In this document: positions 43,515-55,500 of the stretch, in pieces | Layout of the letters: every line of letters starts with the position of its first letter | How positions within the stretch are numbered: position 1 is the first letter of the stretch | DNA from: Odiellus spinosus | Lineage: Eukaryota; Arthropoda; Arachnida; Opiliones; Phalangiidae | Assembly: GCA_963920705.1 (NCBI GenBank) | Contig: CAWUCO010000251.1 | Span: 62,001 to 126,000 of the forward strand | Length of the DNA stretch: 64,000 nucleotides | Direction of reading: 5' to 3' | The notes under the pieces: model-generated | Seen by the model: the letters and a program-made list of their open reading frames with translations, nothing else | The model's database searches: none | What the model was told of the DNA's origin: nothing | Translations under genes and position numbers: made by a program

Positions 43515-46500
43515 CTTTTTCATTTTTGAAGTCAAACTTTTTCATTTTTGAAGTCAAACTTTTTCATTTTTGAAGTCAAACTTTTTCATTTTTCAAGTCA
43601 AACTTTTTCATTTTTCAAGTCAATTTTTTTCATTTTTCAAGTCAAACTTTTTCATTTTTCAAGTCAAACTTTTTCATTTTTCAAGTCAAACTTTTTCATT
43701 TTTCAAGTCAAACTTTTTCATTTTTCAAGTCAAACTTTTTCATTTTTCAAGTCAAAATTTTTCATTTTTCAAGTCAAACATTTTCATTTTTCAAGTCAAA
43801 CTTTTTCATTTTTCAAGTCAAACTTTTTCATTTTTCAAGTCAAACTTTTTCATTTTTCAAGTCAAACTTTTTCATTTTTCAAGTCAAACTTTTTCATTTT
43901 TCAAGTCAAACTTTTTCATTTTTCAAGTCAAACTTTTTCATTTTTCAAGTCAAACTTTTTCATTTTTCAAGTCAAACTTTTTCATTTATGAAGTCAAACT
44001 TTTTCATTTTTCAAGTCAAACTTTTTCATTTTTCAAGTCAAAATTTTTCATTTTTCAAGTCAAACATTTTCATTTTTCAAGTCAAACTTTTTCATTTTTG
44101 AAGTCAAACTTTTTCATTTTTGAAGTCAAACTTTTTCATTTTTCAAGTCAAACTTTTTCATTTTTAAAGTCAATTTTTTTCATTTTTCAAGTCAAACTTT
44201 TTCATTTTTCAAGTCAAACTTTTTCATTTTTCAAGTCAAACTTTTTCATTTTTCAAGTCAAACTTTTTCATTTTTCAAGTCAAACTTTTTCATTTTTCAA
44301 GTCAAAATTTTTCATTTTTCAAGTCAAACATTTTCATTTTTCAAGTCAAACTTTTTCATTTTTCAAGTCAAACTTTTTCATTTTTCAAGTCAAACTTTTT
44401 CATTTTTCAAGTCAAACTTTTTCATTTTTCAAGTCAAACTTTTTCATTTTTCAAGTCAAACTTTTTCATTTTTCAAGTCAAAATTTTTCATTTTTCAAGT
44501 CAAACATTTTCATTTTTCAAGTCTAACTTTTTCATTTTTGAAGTCAAACTTTTTCATTTTTGAAGTCAAACTTTTTCATTTTTGAAGTCAAACTTTTTCA
44601 TTTTTCAAGTCAATTTTTTTCATTTTTCAAGTCAAACTTTTTCATTTTTCAAGTCAAACTTTTTCATTTTTCAAGTCAAACTTTTTCATTTTTCAAGTCA
44701 AAATTTTTCATTTTTCAAGTCAAACATTTTCATTTTTCAAGTCAAACTTTTTCATTTTTCAAGTCAAACTTTTTCATTTTTCAAGTCAAACTTTTTCATT
44801 TTTCAAGTCAAACTTTTTCATTTTTCAAGTCAAACTTTTTCATTTTTCAAGTCAAACTTTTTCATTTTTCAAGTCAAACTTTTTCATTTTTCAAGTCAAA
44901 ATTTTTCATTTTTCAAGTCAAACATTTTCATTTTTCAAGTCAAACTTTTTCATTTTTCAAGTCAAACTTTTTCATTTTTCAAGTCAAACTTTTTCATTTT
45001 TCAAGTCAAACTTTTTCATTTTTCAAGTCAAACTTTTTCATTTTTCAAGTCAAACTTTTTCATTTTTCAAGTCAAACTTTTTCATTTTTCAAGTCAAACT
45101 TTTTCATTTTTCAAGACAAACTTTTTCATTTTTGAAGTCAAACTTTTTCATTTTTCAAGTCAAACTTTTTCATTTTTCAAGTTAAAATTTTTCATTTTTC
45201 AAGTCAAACATTTTCATTTTTCAAGTCAAACTTTTTCATTTTTGAAGTCAAACTTTTTCATTTTTCAAGTCAAACTTTTTCATTTTTCAAGTCAAACTTT
45301 TTCATTTTTAAAGTCAATTTTTTTCATTTTTCAAGTCAAACTTTTTCATTTTTCAAGTCAAACTTTTTCATTTTTCAAGTCAAACTTTTTCATTTTTCAA
45401 GTCAAACTTTTTCATTTTTCAAGTCAAACTTTTTCATTTTTCAAGTCAAAATTTTTCATTTTTCAAGTCAAACTTTTTCATTTTTGAAGTCAAACTTTTT
45501 CATTTTTGAAGTCAAACTTTTTCATTTTTGAAGTCAAACTTTTTCATTTTTCAAGTAAATTTTTTTCATTTTTCAAGTCAAACTTTTTCATTTTTCAAGT
45601 CAAACTTTTTCATTTTTCAAATCAAACTTTTTCATTTTTCAAGTCAAACTTTTTCATTTTTCAAGTCAAACTTTTTCATTTTTCAAGTCAAAATTTTTCA
45701 TTTTTCAAGTCAAACTTTTTCATTTTTCAAGTCAAACTTTTTCATTTTTCAAGTCAAACTTTTTCAGTTTTCAAGTCAAACTTTTTCATTTTTCAAGTCA
45801 AACTTTTTCATTTTTCAAGTAAAACTTTTTCATTTTTCAAGTCAAACCTTTTCATTTTTCAAGTCAAACCTTTTCATTTTTCAAGTCAAACTTTTTCATT
45901 TTTCAAGTCAAATTTTTTCCTTTTTCAAGACAAACTTTTTCCTTTTTCAAGTCAAACTTTTTCATTTTTCAAGTCAATTTTTTTCATTTTTCAAGTCAAA
46001 CTTTTTCATTTTTCAAGTCAAACTTTTTCATTTTTCAAGTCAAACTTTTTCACTTTTCAAGTCAAACTTTTTCGTTTTTCAAGTCAAACTTTTTCGTTTT
46101 TCAAGTCAAACTTTTTCACTTTTCAAGTCAAACTTTTTCACTTTTCAAGTCAAACTTTTTCACTTTTCAAGTCAAACTTTTTCATTTTTCAAGTCAAACT
46201 TTTTCATTTTTCAAGTCAAACTTTTTCATTTTTCAAGTCAAACTTTTTCATTTTTCAAGTCAAACTTTTTCATTTTTCAAGTCAAACTTTTTCATTTTTC
46301 AAGTCAAACTTTTTCATTTTTCAAGTCAAACTTTTTCATTTTTCAAGTCAAACTTTTTCATTTTTCAAGCCAAACTTTTTCATTTTTCAAGTCAAACTTT
46401 TTCATTTTTCAAGTCAAACTTTTTCATTTTTCAAGTCAAACTCTTTCATTTTTCAAGTCAAAATTTTTCATTTTTCAAGTCAAACATTTTCATTTTTCAA

Positions 46501-49067
46501 GTCAAACTTTTTCATTTTTGAAGTCAAACTTTTTCATTTTTCAAGTCAAACTTTTTCATTTTTCAAGTCAAAATTTTTCATTTTTCAAGTCAAACATTTT
46601 CATTTTTCAAGTCAAACTTTTTCATTTTTCAAGTCAAACTTTCATTTTTCAAGTCAAACTTTATCATTTTTCAAGTCAAACTTTATGATTTTTCAAGTCA
46701 AACTTTTTCATTTTTCAAGTCAAACTTTTTCATTTTTCAAGTCAAACTTTTTAATTTTTCAAGTCAAACTTTTTCATTTTTCAAGCCAAACTTTTTCATT
46801 TTTCAAGTCAAACTTTTTCATTTTTCAAGTCAAACTTTTTCATTTTTCAAGTCAAACTCTTTCATTTTTCAAGTCAAAATTTTTCATTTTTCAAGTCAAA
46901 CATTTTCATTTTTCAAGTCAAACTTTTTCATTTTTGAAGTCAAACTTTTTCATTTTTCAAGTCAAACTTTTTCATTTTTCAAGTCAAAATTTTTCATTTT
47001 TCAAGTCAAACATTTTCATTTTTCAAGTCTAACTTTTTCATTTTTGAAGTCAAACTTTTTCATTTTTGAAGTCAAACTTTTTCATTTTTCAAGTCAAACT
47101 TTTTCATTTTTCAAGTCAATTTTTTTCATTTTTCAAGTCAAACTTTTTCATTTTTCAAGTCAAACTTTTTCATTTTTCAAGTCAAACTTTTTCATTTTTC
47201 AAGTCAAACTTTTTCATTTTTCAAGTCAAACTTTTTCATTTTTCAAGTCAAAATTTTTCATTTTTCAAATCAAACATTTTCATTTTTCAAGTCAAACTTT
47301 TTCATTTTTCAAGTCAAACTTTTTCATTTTTCAAGTCAAACTTTTTCATTTTTCAAGTCAAACTTTTTCATTTTTCAAGTCAAACTTTTTCATTTTTCAA
47401 GTCAAACTTTTTCATTTTTCAAGTCAAACTTTTTCATTTTTCAAGTCAAACTTTTTCATTTTTCAAGTCAAACTTTTTCATTTTTGAAGTCAAACTTTTT
47501 CATTTTTCAAGTCAAACTTTTTCATTTTTCAAGTCAAAATTTTTCATTTTTCAAGTCAAACATTTTCATTTTTCAAGTCAAACTTTTTCATTTTTGAAGT
47601 CAAACTTTTTCATTTTTGAAGTCAAACTTTTTCATTTTTCAAGTCAAACTTTTTCATTTTTAAAGTCAATTTTTTTCATTTTTCAAGTCAAACTTTTTCA
47701 TTTTTCAAGTCAAACTTTTTCATTTTTCAAGTCAAACTTTTTCATTTTTCAAGTCAAACTTTTTCATTTTTCAAGTCAAACTTTTTCATTTTTCAAGTCA
47801 AAATTTTTCATTTTTCAAGTCAAACATTTTCATTTTTCAAGTCAAACTTTTTCATTTTTCAAGTCAAACTTTTTCATTTTTCAAGTCAAACTTTTTCATT
47901 TTTCAAGTCAAACTTTTTCATTTTTCAAGTCAAACTTTTTCATTTTTCAAGTCAAACTTTTTCATTTTTCAAGTCAAAATTTTTCATTTTTCAAGTCAAA
48001 CATTTTCATTTTTCAAGTCTAACTTTTTCATTTTTGAAGTCAAACTTTTTCATTTTTGAAGTCAAACTTTTTCATTTTTCAAGTCAAACTTTTTCATTTT
48101 TCAAGTCAATTTTTTTCATTTTTCAAGTCAAACTTTTTCATTTTTCAAGTCAAACTTTTTCATTTTTCAAGTCAAACTTTTTCATTTTTCAAGTCAAACT
48201 TTTTCATTTTTCAAGTCAAACTTTTTCATTTTTCAAGTCAAAATTTTTCATTTTTCAAGTCAAACATTTTCATTTTTCAAGTCAAACTTTTTCATTTTTC
48301 AAGTCAAACTTTTTCATTTTTCAAGTCAAACTTTTTCATTTTTCAAGTCAAACTTTTTCATCTTTCAAGTCAAACTTTTTCATTTTTCAAGTCAAACTTT
48401 TTCATTTTTCAAGTCAAACTTTTTCATTTTTCAAGTCAAACTTTTTCATTTTTCAAGACAAACTTTTTCATTTTTGAAGTCAAACTTTTTCATTTTTCAA
48501 GTCAAACTTTTTCATTTTTCAAGTCAAAATTTTTCATTTTTCAAGTCAAACATTTTCATTTTTCAAGTCAAACTTTTTCATTTTTGAAGTCAAACTTTTT
48601 CATTTTTGAAGTCAAACTTTTTCATTTTTCAAGTCAAACTTTTTCATTTTTAAAGTCAATTTTTTTCATTTTTCAAGTCAAACTTTTTCATTTTTCAAGT
48701 CAAACTTTTTCATTTTTCAAGTCAAACTTTTTCATTTTTCAAGTCAAACTTTTTCATTTTTCAAGTCAAACTTTTTCATTTTTCAAGTCAAAATTTTTCA
48801 TTTTTCAAGTCAAACATTTTCATTTTTCAAGTCAAACTTTTTCATTTTTCAAGTCAAACTTTTTCATTTTTCAAGTCAAACTTTTTCATTTTTCAAGTCA
48901 AACTTTTTCATTTTTCAAGTCAAACTTTTTCATTTTTCAAGTCAAACTTTTTCATTTTTCAAGTCAAACTTTTTCATTTTTCAAGTCAAAATTTTTCATT
49001 TTTCAAGTCAAACATTTTCATTTTTCAAGTCTAACTTTTTCATTTTTCAAGTCAAACTTTTTCATTT

Positions 49068-52000
49068 TTGAAGTCAAACTTTTTCATTTTTGAAGTCAAA
49101 CTTTTTCATTTTTCAAGTCAATTTTTTTCATTTTTCAAGTCAAACTTTTTCATTTTTCAAGTCAAACTTTTTCATTTTTCAAGTCAAACTTTTTCATTTT
49201 TCAAGTCAAACTTTTTCATTTTTCAAGTCAAACTTTTTCATTTTTCAAGTCAAACTTTTTCATTTTTCAAGTCAAACTTTTTCATTTTTCAAGTCAAACT
49301 TTTTCATTTTTCAAGTCAAACTTTTTCATTTTTCAAGTCAAAATTTTTCATTTTTCAAGTCAAACATTTTCATTTTTCAAGTCAAACTTTTTCATTTTTC
49401 AAGTCAAACTTTTTCATTTTTCAAGTCAAACTTTTTCATTTTTCAAGTCAAACTTTTTCATTTTTCAAGTCAAACTTTTTCATTTTTCAAATCAAACTTT
49501 TTCATTTTTCAAGTCAAACTTTTTCATTTTTCAAGTCAAAATTTTTCATTTTTCAAGTCAAACATTTTCATTTTTCAAGTCTAACTTTTTCATTTTTGAA
49601 GTCAAACTTTTTCATTTTTGAAGTCAAACTTTTTCATTTTTGAAGTCAAACTTTTTCATTTTTCAAGTCAATTTTTTTCATTTTTCAAGTCAAACTTTTT
49701 CATTTTTCAAGTCAAACTTTTTCATTTTTCAAGTCAAACTTTTTCATTTTTCAAGTCAAACTTTTTCATTTTTCAAGTCAAACTTTTTCATTTTTCAAGT
49801 CAAACTTTTTCATTTTTCAAGTCAAAATTTTTCATTTTTCAAGTCAAACATTTTCATTTTTCAAGTCAAACTTTTTCATTTTTGAAGTCAAACTTTTTCA
49901 TTTTTGAAGTCAAACTTTTTCATTTTTCAAGTCAAACTTTTTCATTTTTCAAGTAAATTTTTTTCATTTTTCAAGTCAAACTTTTTCATTTTTCAAGTCA
50001 AACTTTTTCATTTTTCAAGTCAAACTTTTTCATTTTTCAAGTCAAACTTTTTCATTTTTCAAGTCAAACTTTTTCATTTTTCAAGTCAAAATTTTTCATT
50101 TTTCAAGTCAAACATTTTCATTTTTCAAGTCAAACTTTTTCATTTTTCAAGTCAAACATTTTCATTTTTCAAGTCTAACTTTTTCATTTTTGAAGTCAAA
50201 CTTTTTCATTTTTGAAGTCAAACTTTTTCATTTTTGAAGTCAAACTTTTTCATTTTTCAAGTCAATTTTTTTCATTTTTCAAGTCAAACTTTTTCATTTT
50301 TCAAGTCAAACTTTTTCATTTTTCAAGTCAAACTTTTTCATTTTTCAAGTCAAACTTTTTCATTTTTCAAGTCAAACTTTTTCATTTTTCAAGTCAAACT
50401 TTTTCATTTTTCAAGTCAAAATTTTTCATTTTTCAAGTCAAACATTTTCATTTTTCAAGTCAAACTTTTTCATTTTTGAAGTCAAACTTTTTCATTTTTG
50501 AAGTCAAACTTTTTCATTTTTCAAGTCAAACTTTTTCATTTTTCAAGTAAATTTTTTTCATTTTTCAAGTCAAACTTTTTCATTTTTCAAGTCAAACTTT
50601 TTCATTTTTCAAGTCAAACTTTTTCATTTTTCAAGTCAAACTTTTTCATTTTTCAAGTCAAACTTTTTCATTTTTCAAGTCAAAATTTTTCATTTTTCAA
50701 GTCAAACATTTTCATTTTTCAAGTCAAACTTCATTTTTCAAGTCAAACTTTTTCATTTTTCAAGTCAAACTTTTTCATTTTTCAAGTCAAACTTTTTCAT
50801 TTTTCAAGTAAAACTTTTTCATTTTTCAAGTCAAACCTTTTCATTTTTCAAGTCAAACTTTTTCATTTTTCAAGTCAAACTTTTTCATTTTTCAAGTCAA
50901 ACTTTTTCATTTTTCAAGTCAAACTTTTTCATTTTTCAAGTCAAACTTTTTCATTTTTCAAGTCAAACTTTTTCATTTTTCAAGTCAAACTTTTTCATTT
51001 TTCAAGTCAAAATTTTTCATTTTTCAAGTCAAACATTTTCATTTTTCAAGTCTAACTTTTTCATTTTTGAAGTCAAACTTTTTCATTTTTGAAGTCAAAC
51101 TTTTTCATTTTTGAAGTCAAACTTTTTCATTTTTCAAGTCAATTTTTTTCATTTTTCAAGTCAAACTTTTTCATTTTTCAAGTCAAACTTTTTCATTTTT
51201 CAAGTCAAACTTTTTCATTTTTCAAGTCAAACTTTTTCATTTTTCAAGTCAAACTTTTTCATTTTTCAAGTCAAACTTTTTCATTTTTCAAGTCAAACTT
51301 TTTCATTTTTCAAGTCAAACTTTTTCATTTTTCAAGTCAAACTTTTTCATTTTTCAAGTCAAAATTTTTCATTTTTCAAGTCAAACATTTTCATTTTTCA
51401 AGTCAAACTTTTTCATTTTTCAAGTCAAACTTTTTCATTTTTCAAGTCAAACTTTTTCATTTTTCAAGTCAAACTTTTTCATTTTTCAAGTCAAACTTTT
51501 TCATTTTTCAAATCAAACTTTTTCATTTTTCAAGTCAAACTTTTTCATTTTTCAAGTCAAAATTTTTCATTTTTCAAGTCAAACATTTTCATTTTTCAAG
51601 TCTAACTTTTTCATTTTTGAAGTCAAACTTTTTCATTTTTGAAGTCAAACTTTTTCATTTTTGAAGTCAAACTTTTTCATTTTTCAAGTCAATTTTTTTC
51701 ATTTTTCAAGTCAAACTTTTTCATTTTTCAAGTCAAACTTTTTCATTTTTCAAGTCAAACTTTTTCATTTTTCAAGTCAAACTTTTTCATTTTTCAAGTC
51801 AAACTTTTTCATTTTTCAAGTCAAACTTTTTCATTTTTCAAGTCAAAATTTTTCATTTTTCAAGTCAAACATTTTCATTTTTCAAGTCAAACTTTTTCAT
51901 TTTTGAAGTCAAACTTTTTCATTTTTGAAGTCAAACTTTTTCATTTTTCAAGTCAAACTTTTTCATTTTTCAAGTAAATTTTTTTCATTTTTCAAGTCAA

Positions 52001-52592
52001 ACTTTTTCATTTTTCAAGTCAAACTTTTTCATTTTTCAAGTCAAACTTTTTCATTTTTCAAGTCAAACTTTTTCATTTTTCAAGTCAAACTTTTTCATTT
52101 TTCAAGTCAAAATTTTTCATTTTTCAAGTCAAACATTTTCATTTTTCAAGTCAAACTTTTTCATTTTTCAAGTCAAACATTTTCATTTTTCAAGTCTAAC
52201 TTTTTCATTTTTGAAGTCAAACTTTTTCATTTTTGAAGTCAAACTTTTTCATTTTTGAAGTCAAACTTTTTCATTTTTCAAGTCAATTTTTTTCATTTTT
52301 CAAGTCAAACTTTTTCATTTTTCAAGTCAAACTTTTTCATTTTTCAAGTCAAACTTTTTCATTTTTCAAGTCAAACTTTTTCATTTTTCAAGTCAAACTT
52401 TTTCATTTTTCAAGTCAAACTTTTTCATTTTTCAAGTCAAAATTTTTCATTTTTCAAGTCAAACATTTTCATTTTTCAAGTCAAACTTTTTCATTTTTGA
52501 AGTCAAACTTTTTCATTTTTGAAGTCAAACTTTTTCATTTTTCAAGTCAAACTTTTTCATTTTTCAAGTAAATTTTTTTCATTTTTCAAGTC
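49068..52592. repeat. 2,021-bp tandem duplication inside the satellite
   Basis: Positions 49068, 49090, 49618, 49904 and 50212 recur at 51089, 51111, 51639, 51925 and 52233, a constant 2,021 bp. The 3-bp departure from 92 monomers equals the single 19-bp monomer at 50721. A 1,276-bp (58-monomer) doublet is similarly visible at 58415 and 59691. Confidence 0.82.
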
Positions 52593-55500
52593 AAACTTTT
52601 TCATTTTTCAAGTCAAACTTTTTCATTTTTCAAGTCAAACTTTTTCATTTTTCAAGTCAAACTTTTTCATTTTTCAAGTCAAACTTTTTCATTTTTCAAG
52701 TCAAAATTTTTCATTTTTCAAGTCAAACATTTTCATTTTTCAAGTCAAACTTTTTCATTTTTCAAGTCAAACTTTTTCATTTTTCAAGTCAAACTTTTTC
52801 ATTTTTCAAGTCAAACTTTTTCATTTTTCAAGTAAAACTTTTTCATTTTTCAAGTCAAACCTTTTCATTTTTCAAGTCAAACCTTTTCATTTTTCAAGTC
52901 AAACTTTTTCATTTTTCAAGTCAAATTTTTTCCTTTTTCAAGACAAACTTTTTCCTTTTTCAAGTCAAACTTTTTCATTTTTCAAGTCAATTTTTTTCAT
53001 TTTTCAAGTCAAACTTTTTCATTTTTCAAGTCAAACTTTTTCATTTTTCAAGTCAAACTTTTTCACTTTTCAAGTCAAACTTTTTCGTTTTTCAAGTCAA
53101 ACTTTTTCGTTTTTCAAGTCAAACTTTTTCGTTTTTCAAGTCAAACTTTTTCACTTTTCAAGTCAAACTTTTTCACTTTTCAAGTCAAACTTTTTCATTT
53201 TTCAAGTCAAACTTTTTCATTTTTCAAGTCAAACTTTTTCATTTTTCAAGTCAAACTTTTTCATTTTTCAAGTCAAACTTTTTCATTTTTCAAGTCAAAC
53301 TTTTTCATTTTTCAAGTCAAACTTTTTCATTTTTCAAGTCAAACTTTTTCATTTTTCAAGTCAAACTTTTTCATTTTTCAAGCCAAACTTTTTCATTTTT
53401 CAAGTCAAACTTTTTCATTTTTCAAGTCAAACTTTTTCATTTTTCAAGTCAAACTCTTTCATTTTTCAAGTCAAAATTTTTCATTTTTCAAGTCAAACAT
53501 TTTCATTTTTCAAGTCAAACTTTTTCATTTTTGAAGTCAAACTTTTTCATTTTTCAAGTCAAACTTTTTCATTTTTCAAGTCAAACTTTTTCATTTTTCA
53601 AGTCAAACTTTTTCATTTTTCAAGTCAAACTTTTTCATTTTTGAAGTCAAACTTTTTCATTTTTCAAGTCAATTTTTTTCATTTTTCAAGTCAAACTTTT
53701 TCATTTTTCAAGTCAAACTTTTTCATTTTTCAAGTCAAACTTTTTCATTTTTCAAGTCAAACTTTTTCATTTTTCAAGTCAAACTTTTTCATTTTTCAAG
53801 TCAAAATTTTTCATTTTTCAAGTCAAACATTTTCATTTTTCAAGTCAAACTTTTTCATTTTTCAAGTCAAACTTTTTCATTTTTCAAGTCAAACTTTTTC
53901 ATTTTTCAAGTCAAACTTTTTCATTTTTCAAGTCAAACTTTTTCATTTTTCAAGTCAAACTTTTTCATTTTTCAAGTCAAACTTTTTCATTTTTCAAGTC
54001 AAACTTTTTCATTTTTCAAGACAAACTTTTTCATTTTTCAAGTCAAATTTTTTCCTTTTTCAAGACAAACTTTTTCCTTTTTCAAGTCAAACTTTTTCAT
54101 TTTTCAAGTCAAATTTTTTCATTTTTCAAGTCAAACATTTTCATTTTTCAAGTCTAACTTTTTCATTTTTGAAGTCAAACTTTTTCATTTTTGAAGTCAA
54201 ACTTTTTCATTTTTGAAGTCAAACTTTTTCATTTTTCAAGTCAATTTTTTTCATTTTTCAAGTCAAACTTTTTCATTTTTCAAGTCAAACTTTTTCATTT
54301 TTCAAGTCAAACTTTTTCATTTTTCAAGTCAAACTTTTTCATTTTTCAAGTCAAACTTTTTCATTTTTCAAGTCAAACTTTTTCATTTTTCAAGTCAAAA
54401 TTTTTCATTTTTCAAGTCAAACATTTTCATTTTTCAAGTCAAACTTTTTCATTTTTGAAGTCAAACTTTTTCATTTTTGAAGTCAAACTTTTTCATTTTT
54501 CAAGTCAAACTTTTTCATTTTTCAAGTAAATTTTTTTCATTTTTCAAGTCAAACTTTTTCATTTTTCAAGTCAAACTTTTTCATTTTTCAAGTCAAACTT
54601 TTTCATTTTTCAAGTCAAACTTTTTCATTTTTCAAGTCAAACTTTTTCATTTTTCAAGTCAAAATTTTTCATTTTTCAAGTCAAACATTTTCATTTTTCA
54701 AGTCAAACTTTTTCATTTTTCAAGTCAAACTTTTTCATTTTTCAAGTCAAACTTTTTCATTTTTCAAGTCAAACTTTTTCATTTTTCAAGTCAAACTTTT
54801 TCATTTTTCAAGTCAAACTTTTTCATTTTTCAAGTCAAAATTTTTCATTTTTCAAGTCAAACATTTTCATTTTTCAAGTCAAACTTTTTCATTTTTCAAG
54901 TCAAACTTTTTCATTTTTCAAGTCAAACTTTTTCATTTTTCAAGTCAAACTTTTTCATTTTTCAAGTCAAACTTTTTCATTTTTCAAGTCAAACTTTTTC
55001 ATTTTTCAAGTCAAACTTTTTCATTTTTCAAGTCAAACTTTTTCATTTTTCAAGACAAACTTTTTCATTTTTCAAGTCAAATTTTTTCCTTTTTCAAGAC
55101 AAACTTTTTCCTTTTTCAAGTCAAACTTTTTCATTTTTCAAGTCAAACTTTTTCATTTTTCAAGTCAAACTTTTTCATTTTTCAAGTCAAACTTTTTCAT
55201 TTTTCAAGTCAAACTTTTTCATTTTTCAAGTCAAACTTTTTCATTTTTCAAGACAAACTTTTTCATTTTTCAAGTCAAACATTTTCATTTTTCAAGTCAA
55301 ACTTTTTCATTTTTCAAGTCAAACTTTTTCATTTTTCAAGTCAAACTTTTTCATTTTTCAAGTCAAACTTTTTCATTTTTCAAGTCAAACTTTTTCATTT
55401 TTCAAGTCAAACTTTTTCATTTTTCAAGTCAAACTTTTTCATTTTTCAAGTCAAACTTTTTCATTTTTCAAGACAAACTTTTTCATTTTTCAAGTCAAAT

